DNA of 43,089 bases from Actinomycetales bacterium UBA1416 (GTDB lineage: Bacteria; Actinomycetota; Actinomycetes; Actinomycetales; Actinomycetaceae): NCBI GenBank assembly GCA_002304945.1, contig DBPQ01000025.1, forward strand, positions 1-43,089, in the 5' to 3' direction. Below the pieces are notes generated by a model. The model did not search any database and was not told the DNA's origin. It saw nothing but the letters and a program-made list of their open reading frames with translations. This document shows positions 18,516 to 28,324 of the stretch, piece after piece; position 1 is the first letter of the stretch; every line of letters starts with the position of its first letter. Both the position numbers and the translations under genes were made by a program.

Positions 18516-19687
18516 TGGAGACCACGACCCTCGACCACTCGGCGGCGCGCCTCGTGGGCGACCACTCCCACGGGGCGGTGCCGCAGAGCGACCGCTCGGA
18601 GCGCCAGGCGTCGTTCGACCCGGCCGATTTCCCGCTGCCCACGGGCCGCGAGGAGGACTGGCGGTTCACCCCGGTGGATCGACTCGCCGCGCTGCTCGGC
18701 TCCGGCCCCACCGGCACCCGGCTCGCGCTGTCGAGCATCCTCCCCGACGGCGTCACCCTCACCGAGGTCGACCCCGCCGCCGCGCGGGCCGCGTCGCCGT
18801 TCGCGCCGGGCGACCGTCCCGCCGCGCTCGCCGTGGCCAACTCCGGCGGAGCGCTGCGGCTCGAGGTGCCCGCGAACCACCCGGGCGGACCCGCCGTCGT
18901 CAACCTGACCGGTTCGGGCGGCACGGTGTTCGGCCACCTCAGCATCCGGGTCGGCACGAACGCGACCTCCACGATCGTGCTGCGGCACACCGGGACCGCG
19001 GAGTACAGCGCACGGGTGGACCTCGTCGCCGAGGAGGGGGCCCACGTCACCCTCGTCTCCCTCCAGGAGTGGGACGACGACGCCGTCCACCTCGCGGAGA
19101 ACGCCGTCTCGCTCGCCAAGGACGCGACCGTCAAGCACGTGGTCGTCACGCTGGGCGGCGAGCTGGCGCGCGTCAACACCTCCGCCCGGTTCACCGGCAC
19201 CGGCGGCAACCTCGAGCTCCTCGGCCTCTACTACACCGACGCCGGCCAGCACCAGGAGCACCGCCTCTTCGTCGACCACGCCGTGCCGAACTGCGTCTCG
19301 CGCGCCACCTACAAGGGCGCGCTTCAGGGTGAGGGCGCGCACTCCGTGTGGGTGGGCGACGTGCTCATCCGGAAGGAGGCCGAGGGCACCGACACCTACG
19401 AGCTGAACCGCAACCTGGTCCTCACCGAGGGTGCCCGCGCCGACTCCGTGCCGAACCTCGAGATCGAGACCGGCGAGATCGAGGGGGCCGGACACGCGTC
19501 GGCCACCGGACGCTTCGACGACGAACAGCTCTTCTACCTGCGCTCCCGGGGCATCCCCGAGCTCGAGGCCCGCCGCCTCGTCGTGCGCGGCTTCTTCGCG
19601 GAGCTGATCTCCCAGATCGGCGTGCCCGACGTGCAGGAGGAGCTCATGGCGGCCATCGAGGCCGAGCTGGGGCGTTCCCAGTCATGA
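18515..19687 (+). CDS. sufD: Fe-S cluster assembly protein SufD
   Basis: The 390-residue paralogue of SufB forms the SufBCD heterocomplex. The N-terminal GREEDWRFTPVDRL is characteristic. The beta-helix core is followed by VSRATYKGALQGEGAHSVWVG and the C-terminal LFYLRSRGIPELEARRLVVRGFF that contacts SufC. The TGATG overlap with sufB indicates coupling and roughly matched synthesis. Confidence 0.95.
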   Translation: METTTLDHSAARLVGDHSHGAVPQSDRSERQASFDPADFPLPTGREEDWRFTPVDRLAALLGSGPTGTRLALSSILPDGVTLTEVDPAAARAASPFAPGDRPAALAVANSGGALRLEVPANHPGGPAVVNLTGSGGTVFGHLSIRVGTNATSTIVLRHTGTAEYSARVDLVAEEGAHVTLVSLQEWDDDAVHLAENAVSLAKDATVKHVVVTLGGELARVNTSARFTGTGGNLELLGLYYTDAGQHQEHRLFVDHAVPNCVSRATYKGALQGEGAHSVWVGDVLIRKEAEGTDTYELNRNLVLTEGARADSVPNLEIETGEIEGAGHASATGRFDDEQLFYLRSRGIPELEARRLVVRGFFAELISQIGVPDVQEELMAAIEAELGRSQS

Positions 19688-20007
19688 GCGAGCACGTCTG
19701 CGATGTCGGCGACCTCGCCCCCGGTGAGGCGCTGCGCGCCGAGGTCGACGGCCTCGCCGTCGCCGTCGTTCGGGACGAGGACGGCGCCTACCACGCCATC
19801 GGCGATGCCTGCACCCATGGCGACGTCAGCCTCTCCGACGGGGAGGTCGACGGCGCCACGATCGAGTGCTGGTTGCACGGCTCCACGTTCGACCTGCGCT
19901 CCGGTCGCCCCCTGTCCCTTCCCGCCACCAGGCCCGTCCCGGTGTACCTCGTCACCGTCGAGGGCGAGCGCGTCCTCGTCGACGCGGCCACCGTCACCAA
20001 CCGATAG
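19684..20007 (+). CDS. Rieske [2Fe-2S] ferredoxin-like protein in the suf operon
   Basis: The 107-residue small Rieske protein has C43-x-H45 (ACTHGDVSLS) and C62-x2-H65 (ECWLHGS), the full ligand set for a Rieske [2Fe-2S] cluster. No membrane anchor or oxygenase domain is present. It resembles the soluble ferredoxin components of biphenyl-type dioxygenases. Its start overlaps the sufD stop (ATGA). Location between sufD and sufC suggests electron delivery to cluster assembly or a role as cluster acceptor; this is inference. Confidence 0.9.
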   Translation: MSEHVCDVGDLAPGEALRAEVDGLAVAVVRDEDGAYHAIGDACTHGDVSLSDGEVDGATIECWLHGSTFDLRSGRPLSLPATRPVPVYLVTVEGERVLVDAATVTNR

Positions 20008-20020
20008 AAGGAAAGCACAC

Positions 20021-20778
<758 letters not shown>

Positions 20779-20779
<1 letters not shown>

Positions 20780-22059
20780 TGAGGCTGCTCGAGGGTGCGG
20801 CGAGCCCACTGGAGGCCAGTGAGCTCGCCGCGCTGCGCGCGGACTTCCCGATCCTGGCGCGCACCGTGCGCGGCAGACCGCTCGTCTACCTCGACTCTGC
20901 TGCGACCTCCCAGAAGCCACGCCAGGTCATCGAGGCCGAGACGCGGTTCTACGAGCACTCGAACGCCGCGGTGCACCGGGGAGCGCACGCCCTCGCCGAG
21001 GAGGCCACCGACGTCTACGAGTCGGGGCGTGCCCACCTGGCCCACTTCCTCGGCGCACGCCCCGACGAGGTTGTCTGGACGAAGAATGCCACCGAGGCGC
21101 TGAACCTCCTGGCGTACGCCCTGCAGAACGCCACCCTCGACGGAACGGCGCTCGCCCTGCGCCCCGGCGACGAGATCGTCGTGACGGAGGCGGAGCACCA
21201 CGCCAACCTCGTCCCGTGGCAGCAGCTCGCGCGCCGCACCGGCGCCACGTTCCGGTGGCTGCGGGTCGACGACGACGGCCGCCTCGACCCCGCCTCGTTC
21301 GCCGCCATCAGCGAGCGGACCCGGGTGGTCGCCTTCACCCACGTCTCCAACGTCACCGGGGCGATCTCCCCGGTCGCCGACGTGGTCGCCGCCGCCCGCG
21401 CGGTCGGGGCGCTCACCGTTCTCGATGCCTGCCAGTCCGCCCCCCACCTCCCGCTGGACGTCCGCACGCTCGGCGTGGACGCCGTCGCGGTCTCCGGCCA
21501 CAAGATGCTCGGTCCCACCGGTGTGGGAGCGCTCTGGGCGCGGCCCGAGCTGCTGGACGCGCTGCCGCCCTTCCTCACCGGGGGGTCCATGATCGAGGTG
21601 GTCACCATGGAGGAGACCACCTTCATGCCGCCGCCCACGCGATTCGAGGCCGGGACGCAGATGATCGCGCAGGTCGCCGGACTGGATGCTGCGCTGACCT
21701 GGCTGGAGGGGGTCGGGATGGACCGGGTCGCGGCTCACGAGGCGGCCCTCACCGCCCGCCTCGTCGAGGGGGTCACCTCTCTCGACGGCGTCCGCGTCCT
21801 CGGCCCGGCCACCGCGGCGGACCGGGTGGGGCTCGTGTCGTTCGCCGTCGACGGCGTCCACCCGCACGATGTCTCCCAGGTGTTGGACGCCGACGGCATC
21901 GCGATCCGCGTGGGGCATCACTGCGCCCAGCCGATCCACCGGCGCCTCGGGGTGCACGCCTCGGCGCGCGCCTCGCTCGGTGTCTACAACACGCCTGACG
22001 ACGTAGACTTCTTCGTCGACAGGCTCGCCAACGTCAGGAAGTTCTTCGGGGTCGCATGA
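20779..22059 (+). CDS. sufS: Cysteine desulfurase SufS
   Basis: The 426-residue class II cysteine desulfurase releases sulfur from cysteine as a persulfide. K242 in VSGHKMLGPTG should bind PLP, and C382 in RVGHHCAQPIHRRLG is the catalytic cysteine. NVTGAISPV and TKNATEALNLLAYAL are also typical. Sulfur probably passes to SufU, encoded next with an ATGA overlap. The N-terminus is about 15 residues longer than usual, but no better internal start is evident. Confidence 0.95.
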
Positions 22060-22523
22060 TGGAACTCGAGCAGCTGTACCAGCAGGTCATCATGGACCAC
22101 GCCCGCACCCGCCACGGCGCCGGCGAGCTGGCCGACTTCGACGGGGAGTCCTTCCAGGTGAACCCCACCTGCGGGGACGAGGTGCGCCTGCGCGTCAAGC
22201 TGGCCTATGACCACGAACCACGGGTCGCCGCGCTCGGCTGGGTGGGGCAGGGCTGTTCCATCTCCCAGGCATCCCTCTCCCTGATGCACGACCTCACCGC
22301 CGGTCACACCCTGGCCGAGGTGGAGGATCTCGGCGAGCTCTTCCGCGAGATGATGCACTCGCGGGGCGACTTCCCGGACGAGAAGGCGGATGCGCTCGAG
22401 GACGCCTCCGCACTCGTGGGCGTCGCGAAGTACCCGGCGCGCGTGAAGTGCGCCCTCCTCGGCTGGATGGCGCTCCGCGGCGCGATCGCCCAGGCCCTTG
22501 CCCAACCCACGGAGGAATCATGA
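22056..22523 (+). CDS. sufU: Zinc-dependent sulfurtransferase SufU
   Basis: The 155-residue IscU-like protein is of the SufU type. C39 and D41 (NPTCGDEV), C67 (GQGCSIS) and C132 (VKCALLGW) form the Cys/Asp zinc site that exchanges with SufS. The SufU-specific insertion between C67 and C132 is present. In Gram-positive bacteria SufU carries sulfur from SufS to SufBCD rather than acting as scaffold. The order sufS-sufU-sufT is the standard actinobacterial one. Confidence 0.94.
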   Translation: MMELEQLYQQVIMDHARTRHGAGELADFDGESFQVNPTCGDEVRLRVKLAYDHEPRVAALGWVGQGCSISQASLSLMHDLTAGHTLAEVEDLGELFREMMHSRGDFPDEKADALEDASALVGVAKYPARVKCALLGWMALRGAIAQALAQPTEES

Positions 22524-22837
22524 CCGCAGTCCCGACCGCTGCCGACGTCGAGGAGGCCATGCGCGACGTCATCGATCCCGAACTGGGGATCAACGTCGTC
22601 GACCTCGGCCTCGTCTACGGGGTCAGCATCGACCAGAACAACGACGCCGTCATCGACATGACCCTGACGTCCGCGGCCTGCCCGCTCACCGACGTCCTCG
22701 AGGACCAGGTGGCCACCGTCCTCGACGGGCTCGTCCGGTCCGCCCGCATCAACTGGGTGTGGATGCCGCCCTGGGGCCCGGACAAGATCACCCCGGACGG
22801 ACGTGAGCAGCTCCGGGCACTCGGCTTCAACGTCTGA
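22520..22837 (+). CDS. sufT: SufT / MIP18-family (DUF59) Fe-S maturation factor
   Basis: The 105-residue DUF59 protein has IDPELGINVVDLGLVYGV and the conserved Cys in TSAACPLTD, then WVWMPPWGPDKITPDG. Family members help insert or transfer Fe-S clusters to targets. ATG 22520 is chosen because GGAGG lies 5 nt upstream and it overlaps the sufU stop. The TGA stop overlaps the ATG of the CapA-like gene. Confidence 0.92.
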   Translation: MTAVPTAADVEEAMRDVIDPELGINVVDLGLVYGVSIDQNNDAVIDMTLTSAACPLTDVLEDQVATVLDGLVRSARINWVWMPPWGPDKITPDGREQLRALGFNV

Positions 22838-24141
22838 TGCCCGCCCACTCCCGCACCCCGCAGCGCGTGTACGTGGTCCGGAGGATCGCGGCCCTCGCCG
22901 TCGTCGTCCTCGTGGCCGTCCTGGGCACCTGGGCCGTCAGCCGTGCCCTCGGATCCGATCCGGCGGCGGAGGTGCCCACCGCCGGGGCGACGGCGCCGGT
23001 GGAAGTCGAACCGTCCCCGACCCCCACCCCGACCCCGAGCCCCGAACCGGAACCGGCCGTCTTCACCCTGGTCACGGCCGGCGACGTGCTGCCGCACGCC
23101 ACCGTGAACCGCAACGCGCAGACAGCGGACGGCGGCTATGACTACGCCCCGATGATGGAGCCCGCCCGGCAGTGGATCGAGGGAGCCGACATCGCGCTGT
23201 GCTCGCTGGAGGTTCCCCTCGCCCCCGAGGGCGAGGCCCCCAGTGCCTATCCCGTCTTCGGGGCCCCCGAACAGCTCATCGACTCACTCCGCCGCGTCGG
23301 CTGGGACGGCTGCGCCACCGCGACGAACCACTCCCTCGACCGCGGTGTGCCCGGCCTCGTGCGCACCCTGGAGGTGATGGACGAGGTCGGACTCGGGCAC
23401 ACCGGCACCGGACGGACCCCCGAGGAGACGGTCTCCGCCCAGTTCTACGAGGTGGAGCGGGACGGTGCGTCCTTCACCCTCGCGCACCTCTCCGCGACGA
23501 CCTTCCACAACGACTACACCGACCCCTCCCAGTACGCGGACTCGCTCCACGCCCTCGACGCCGAGGCCATCGTCGAACTGGCGCGGGGCGCGCGCGAGGA
23601 CGGCGCGGACCTGGTGCTGTTCACCCCCCACTGGGGCCAGGAGTACTGGCACGAACCGGACGGCCTGCAGCAGGACATCGCCGCCACCCTGGCCGCCTCC
23701 GGCCAGGTGGACGTGGTGCTCGGGGGCCACTCGCACGTCCCGCAGCCACTCATCCGTCTCGACGGCGGCGCCGACGGCGACGGCATGTGGGTGGGGTACT
23801 CGATGGGCAACTTCCTGTCCAACCAGGACGAGAAGTGCTGCGACATCACGACCGCGACCGCCATGATCCCGCGGGTGGAGATCACCGTCACGGGGGAGGA
23901 TGTGCGCGTCACCGACGTGACGTGGTCCGCCGCCATGATCGACACCGACGGCCGGCAGCGCCTCCATCCGATCCAGCCCCTTCTGGACGGGGATCGGCCC
24001 GACGGCCTCACCCTCACCGACGAGCGCATCCGGGCCCGCTGGGACGCGATGACGAGCGTGCTGGGCACGGACCGCTATGACCCGGCGCCCCCGTCGGGGG
24101 GCGCCGAGGTGACGGTGGTGCCTCGAGGGCAGCGCGGCTAG
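22837..24141 (+). CDS. CapA-family (PGA_cap) membrane-anchored putative metallophosphoesterase-like protein
   Basis: The 434-residue protein has a positively charged N-terminus, one membrane helix (about 15-39) and a Pro/Thr/Glu linker (about 56-74, EPSPTPTPTPSPEPEP). A CapA-type extracytoplasmic domain follows, with TAGDVLPH, ATNHSLDRG, TPHWGQEYW, LGGHSHVPQP and YSMGNFLSNQ, which look like calcineurin-type metal ligands. CapA proteins act in poly-gamma-glutamate capsule synthesis, but no capB or capC is present, so a different surface substrate is likely. It is coupled to sufT by TGATG, an unusual operon partner for SUF. Confidence 0.85.
   Translation: MPAHSRTPQRVYVVRRIAALAVVVLVAVLGTWAVSRALGSDPAAEVPTAGATAPVEVEPSPTPTPTPSPEPEPAVFTLVTAGDVLPHATVNRNAQTADGGYDYAPMMEPARQWIEGADIALCSLEVPLAPEGEAPSAYPVFGAPEQLIDSLRRVGWDGCATATNHSLDRGVPGLVRTLEVMDEVGLGHTGTGRTPEETVSAQFYEVERDGASFTLAHLSATTFHNDYTDPSQYADSLHALDAEAIVELARGAREDGADLVLFTPHWGQEYWHEPDGLQQDIAATLAASGQVDVVLGGHSHVPQPLIRLDGGADGDGMWVGYSMGNFLSNQDEKCCDITTATAMIPRVEITVTGEDVRVTDVTWSAAMIDTDGRQRLHPIQPLLDGDRPDGLTLTDERIRARWDAMTSVLGTDRYDPAPPSGGAEVTVVPRGQRG
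24083..24106 (-). terminator. GC-rich hairpin beyond the APC permease stop
   Basis: CGGCGCCCCC (24083-24092), loop gtcg, then its exact complement (24097-24106) form a 10-bp stem about 32 bases past the minus-strand permease stop. It lies inside the last codons of the CapA gene, so it could terminate permease transcripts without extra intergenic DNA. There is no T-run. Confidence 0.45.
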
Positions 24142-25622
24142 AACGCCGAGGTGCCCGTCGCGAGCTGGACGGCGAATGCCACCGTCATCGCCGCGAGGGC
24201 GGCGAGCACGACCAACTCGAACGGCGTGAACGCCTTGGCCTCACCCACCTCCCGCCGCGCCTTCACGTAGAGGGGGACGAGGACCAAGTACACCGCGGCC
24301 GACGGCAGGATGTAGTCCCGGCCGGCGTACATGAGCCAGATCGTGTAGAGGACCGCGACCAGCCCCACCACACGCTCGTAGGTGACCGACTTGCCCTGGG
24401 TGATCCGCTCGCCCCTCCAGGCGGTCTTGAGCTGGAAGAGGGCCGACCACAGGTAGGGGATGAGGATCGTGCCCGAGGCGAGGAAGATCAGGAACTCGTA
24501 GGTGCTGGAGGAGAAATACGTGAGGATGAGGGTGACCTGGGCGGCGATGTTCGAGGTCCAGAGCGCAACGGGCGGGGTGCCCCGGTCGTTGACGCGCCCG
24601 AAGGACCGCGGCATGACGCCCTCCTCGGCGGGCACCCGCAGGATCTCGGTGGCCAGCAGGACCCAGGAGAGGAGCACGCCGAGCAGGGAGACGATGAGGC
24701 CGATGGAGATGAAGCCTGCCCCCCACGGCCCCACGGCCTCCGCGAAGACGCCGGCGAGGGACGGGTCGGCGAGCCCGGACACGTCGGTCTGGGACATGAT
24801 GCCGTAGGACATGATGTTGATGAGCATGTAGAGGGCGAGGACGAACAGGAAGCCGATGACGGTGGCCTTCCCGACGTCGCTCCGGCGCCGGGCTCGCTCG
24901 GAGAACACGGCGGCGCCCTCCACCCCGGAGAACACCCACACGGTGATGAGCATCATCGCGACGACCTGGGACATCGTCCCGCCGAGCGGGAGCAGTTCGG
25001 TGCCGCCGTCGGCGTAGACCTGCGTGGCCGTCCCCCAGACGTCGGCGGTGAGGAAGTCCAGCCGGAAGGCGAAGATTCCGACGACCACGAACGTCACCAG
25101 CGGGACGACCTTGGCGACGGTCACGATCACGTTGACTACGGCGGCCTCCTGGACGCCGCGCAGCACGAGTGCGTGGACGACCCAGAGGACAACGGAGGTG
25201 AAGGCGATGGACGGGAGGGTGTTCCCGCCCACGAAGGAGGGGATGAAGGTCCCGATCGCGGATCCCAGCAGGACGAGGAAGGCCACGTTGCCGATCCAGG
25301 CCCCGATCCAGTACCCGATCGCCGAGCAGTACCCGATGAAGTTGCCGAACCCGGCGCGCGCGTACCCGTAGACACCGCCGTTGACCTCGGGGTAGCGGTT
25401 GGCGAGCGACTGGTAGGTGAACGCCAGCATCAGCATGCCGACCCCGGTGAGGGCCCAGCCGATGAGGAGGGGGCCGAGCGCGGCGGCACGCGCCATCTGG
25501 GACGGGAGGCCGAAGATCCCGCCGCCGATCATGGAGCCGACGACGAGTGCGGTCAGTGCCGGGATTGCCAGCCCGGTCGGGTTGGTGACGGTGGTGTGGT
25601 CCGTCGTGGTGTCGTGCGACAT
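24138..25622 (-). CDS. APC-superfamily amino acid permease/antiporter (ArcD-like)
   Basis: The 494-residue permease has about 12-13 membrane helices. The TM1 motif GSMIGGGIFGLPSQMA marks the APC superfamily, and the overall sequence (SLANRYPEVNGGVYGYARAGFGNFIGY) resembles basic amino acid/polyamine antiporters such as arginine/ornithine exchangers. No arginine deiminase genes are near, so the substrate stays open. Its stop and the CapA stop share the bases of one CTAG tetramer on opposite strands. Confidence 0.87.
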   Translation of the reverse strand: MSHDTTTDHTTVTNPTGLAIPALTALVVGSMIGGGIFGLPSQMARAAALGPLLIGWALTGVGMLMLAFTYQSLANRYPEVNGGVYGYARAGFGNFIGYCSAIGYWIGAWIGNVAFLVLLGSAIGTFIPSFVGGNTLPSIAFTSVVLWVVHALVLRGVQEAAVVNVIVTVAKVVPLVTFVVVGIFAFRLDFLTADVWGTATQVYADGGTELLPLGGTMSQVVAMMLITVWVFSGVEGAAVFSERARRRSDVGKATVIGFLFVLALYMLINIMSYGIMSQTDVSGLADPSLAGVFAEAVGPWGAGFISIGLIVSLLGVLLSWVLLATEILRVPAEEGVMPRSFGRVNDRGTPPVALWTSNIAAQVTLILTYFSSSTYEFLIFLASGTILIPYLWSALFQLKTAWRGERITQGKSVTYERVVGLVAVLYTIWLMYAGRDYILPSAAVYLVLVPLYVKARREVGEAKAFTPFELVVLAALAAMTVAFAVQLATGTSAF

Positions 25623-25729
25623 TGCAGGAGCTTTCGACGATCGCGGTGCACGTGGTTCCCGGGCGTGTCAAGTCTAGGATCCGCCTCAGTGTCCGCGCTG
25701 CCGACTCGCGTCCGCGGGGACCGTTCGGA

Positions 25730-26611
25730 TCAGAGGTCGGAGCCGCTGATCGAGAAGGTGTCGCAGGACCGGACGTCGCCACCCTCGTACCCCGTGGCGA
25801 ACCATCGCATGCGCTGCTCCGACGTGCCGTGCGAGAACGTCTCCGGGATGGCGCGGCCCTGGGTCTTCATCTGGATGCGGTCGTCACCGACGGCTGCGGC
25901 CGCCCCGAGCGCGTCCTCCAGCTGTGCGCGGGTGGGAGGTTCGAGGAAGGTCACACCGGTCTCGGGGTCGACCGTGGAGGAGGCGTGCCGCACCCACATC
26001 CCGGCGAGGCAGTCGGCCTGCAGCTCGAGCCGGACCGCGCCCGACGTCGGGCCCGTGTCCTGCAGGTCCACCTGGCTCATGTAGCCGAGCTGGTTCTGGA
26101 TGTGGTGGCCCCACTCGTGGGCGACGATGTACTCCTGCGCGAGCGGGGCGTTCTCGGCGCCGAGCTGGGTCTCGAGCGTGTTGAAGAAGGAGACGTCGAG
26201 GTACACCGACTGGTCCGCCGGGCAGTAGAAGGGGCCCACCGCGGAGGTCGCCTGGCCGCACGCGGTGTTCACGGAACCCTCGAAGATCTGGAAGCCCGGC
26301 ATCACGTACTCGATCCCGGCCTGGGCCGGCAGGGCCTCCTCCCAGAGCACGTCGAGGGATTCGGCGGTGGCCACCATCCGGCACTCGACGTACTGGTTGG
26401 CCGCCTCGGCGCTCACGCAGTGCGACAGGTCCGCCCCCGCGGTGTCCGTGCCCGTGGACGCCCCGCCGAGGACGCCGGACAGGTCGACCCCGGTGAACAT
26501 ATAGATGAGCAGCGCGATCAGGCCCCCGATGCCACCGACCGCCGCACCGGTTCCGCCCCGGGACGTCTTGATGCGGTTGGGATCCGTCCGGATGCCCTCG
26601 TTGAACGTCAT
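25730..26611 (-). CDS. Neutral zinc metallopeptidase (YpfJ/KPN_02809 family)
   Basis: The 293-residue protein has a short cytoplasmic start, one membrane helix (about 24-42) and a Gly/Thr-rich linker. The extracytoplasmic peptidase-like domain carries VAHEWGHHIQNQLGY, the HExxH zinc motif with Glu as base, and a downstream ELQADCLAGMW that supplies a third ligand. Paired Cys are visible in the domain. Natural substrate is unknown. A good ribosome site (GAGGAGG, 4 nt) precedes the ATG. The 107-bp gap to the next minus-strand gene shows no convincing hairpin. Confidence 0.88.
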   Translation of the reverse strand: MTFNEGIRTDPNRIKTSRGGTGAAVGGIGGLIALLIYMFTGVDLSGVLGGASTGTDTAGADLSHCVSAEAANQYVECRMVATAESLDVLWEEALPAQAGIEYVMPGFQIFEGSVNTACGQATSAVGPFYCPADQSVYLDVSFFNTLETQLGAENAPLAQEYIVAHEWGHHIQNQLGYMSQVDLQDTGPTSGAVRLELQADCLAGMWVRHASSTVDPETGVTFLEPPTRAQLEDALGAAAAVGDDRIQMKTQGRAIPETFSHGTSEQRMRWFATGYEGGDVRSCDTFSISGSDL

Positions 26612-26662
26612 GGAACCTCCTCGTCGCTATCGCAAGCATAGGGCGGGCACAGGCTCCGTGCC

Positions 26663-26671
26663 TGCGATAAT
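26663..26671 (+). promoter_or_regulatory. Candidate extended -10 promoter of the ABC-F gene
   Basis: TGC-GATAAT is an extended -10 (TGn plus GATAAT) in the 99-bp divergent region. It is followed by a roughly 35-nt leader and the ribosome site AAGGAG (26693-26698) before GTG 26711. No clear -35 is present, as expected for extended -10 promoters. Confidence 0.45.
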
Positions 26672-26710
26672 GGGCCTTCCCCCGCCACCGACAAGGAGCA
26701 GCCGACCCCC

Positions 26711-28324
26711 GTGATCACAGTCCAGGACCTCTCCCTGCGCATCGGACCCCGGGAACTGATCCGGTCCGCCTCGTTCCGCGTGGACCGCGGGATGCGGATC
26801 GGCCTCGTCGGTCGCAACGGGGCGGGGAAGACGACCCTCACGAAGCTGCTCGCAGGCGAGGACGTGGCCTCCGAGGCCCTCTCGTGGGGAGGGACCGTCT
26901 CGCGGTCCGGCACGGTGGGCTACCTGCCTCAGGACCCCCGCACCGGTGACCTCGAGCAGAAGGCCCGTGACCGCGTTCTCTCGGCACGCGGCATCCACGA
27001 CGTCCTCCGGCGCATCCGCCGGGCCGAGCACGAGATGGCGACCGCCCAGGGAGCGCGGCGGGACCGGGCCATGGAGCGTTACGTCCGGCTCGACGCGGAG
27101 TTCACCGCGCAGGGCGGCTGGTCCGCCGAGTCGGAGGCCGCACGGATCACCGCGAACCTCGGGCTCCCCACCCGGGTGCTCGACCAGCCGTTGCGGACCC
27201 TGTCCGGGGGCCAGCGCCGCCGGGTCGAGTTGGCGCGCATCCTGTTCTCCGATGCCGACACGCTCCTGCTGGACGAGCCGACCAACCACCTCGACCACGA
27301 CTCCGTCGTGTGGCTGCGGGACTACCTGAAGACCTTCCCCGGGGGGCTGGTGGTCATCTCCCACGACGTCGAGCTGCTCCGCCTGACCGTCAACAACGTG
27401 TTCCACCTCGACGCCAACCGCGCGGAGCTCGACGTCTACCACCTCGGGTGGGACGCCTACCTGAAGGCCCGTGAGGACGACGAGAAGCGGCGGCGCCGCG
27501 AGCGCGCCAACGCCGAGCGGAAGGCCGGTGCCCTCCTGGCCCAGGCGGACAAGATGCGGGCCAAGGCCACCAAGGCCGTGGCCGCCCAGAACATGATCCG
27601 CCGCGCCGAGCGCCTCCTCGGGGAACTGGAGTCGGAACGCACCGCCGACAAGGTGGCCCACCTGCGCTTCCCCGACCCGGCGCCGTGCGGCAGGGTGCCC
27701 CTCAGCGCCACCGACCTCTCCAAGTCCTACGGCTCACTCGAGGTGTTCACCGACGTCTCGCTCGGCATCGACCGGGGCAGCCGCGTGGTGGTGCTCGGCC
27801 TGAACGGTGCGGGCAAGACCACCCTCCTCCGCCTACTGGCGGGGATCGAGCCTCCCGACACCGGCGAGGTGGTCCCCGGACACGGGCTCCGCCTCGGCTA
27901 CTACGCCCAGGAGCACGAGAACCTCGACCTCGACGCCACCGTCCACGAGAACCTGCGTCACGCCGCCCCGGACCTGGACGACACCCGGGTGCGCAGCGTG
28001 CTCGGCTCCTTCCTCTTCTCCGGGGACGACGCCGACAAGCCGGCCCGGGTGCTGTCCGGCGGGGAGAAGACCCGCCTGGCGCTCGCGATCCTCGTGGTCT
28101 CCGCCGCGAACGTCCTCCTGCTCGACGAACCGACGAACAACCTCGACCCCGCCTCGCGACGCGAGATCCTGGGCGCCCTCGCGACGTTCGCCGGCGCCGT
28201 CGTCCTCGTGACGCACGACGAGGGCGCGGTGGAGGCACTCCGTCCGGAGCGCGTCCTCCTCCTCCCGGACGGGGACGAGGACCTCTGGAGCGAGGACTAC
28301 TCCGAGCTGATCTCGCTCGCCTGA
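26711..28324 (+). CDS. ABC-F family ATPase (translation factor / possible ribosome-protection type)
   Basis: The 537-residue soluble protein has two ABC domains and no membrane segment. Domain 1 has GRNGAGKTTLTK, LSGGQRRRVELA and TLLLDEPTNHLDHDS. Domain 2 has GLNGAGKTTLLR, LSGGEKTRLALA and VLLLDEPTNNLDP. Between them (about 245-325) lies the charged helical linker (EKRRRRERANAERKAGALLAQADKMRAK shown in part by its Arg/Lys/Glu content) that reaches the ribosomal P/E region in ABC-F proteins. The equivalent in M. tuberculosis after suf may be Rv1473. Whether it is a housekeeping translation factor or a resistance protein cannot be told from sequence. Its 3' end overlaps SURF1 by 28 bp, convergent. 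Confidence 0.9.
   Translation: MITVQDLSLRIGPRELIRSASFRVDRGMRIGLVGRNGAGKTTLTKLLAGEDVASEALSWGGTVSRSGTVGYLPQDPRTGDLEQKARDRVLSARGIHDVLRRIRRAEHEMATAQGARRDRAMERYVRLDAEFTAQGGWSAESEAARITANLGLPTRVLDQPLRTLSGGQRRRVELARILFSDADTLLLDEPTNHLDHDSVVWLRDYLKTFPGGLVVISHDVELLRLTVNNVFHLDANRAELDVYHLGWDAYLKAREDDEKRRRRERANAERKAGALLAQADKMRAKATKAVAAQNMIRRAERLLGELESERTADKVAHLRFPDPAPCGRVPLSATDLSKSYGSLEVFTDVSLGIDRGSRVVVLGLNGAGKTTLLRLLAGIEPPDTGEVVPGHGLRLGYYAQEHENLDLDATVHENLRHAAPDLDDTRVRSVLGSFLFSGDDADKPARVLSGGEKTRLALAILVVSAANVLLLDEPTNNLDPASRREILGALATFAGAVVLVTHDEGAVEALRPERVLLLPDGDEDLWSEDYSELISLA

Noticed and set aside
22837..24141. Poly-gamma-glutamate capsule operon
   Set aside because: Only a CapA-domain protein is present; no capB or capC ligase-type genes are nearby.
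25655..25680. Minus-strand TTGACA and a TAGACT hexamer upstream of the APC permease
   Set aside because: No suitable -10 lies 16-18 bp after the TTGACA, and TAGACT overlaps it on the wrong side, so no promoter could be supported.
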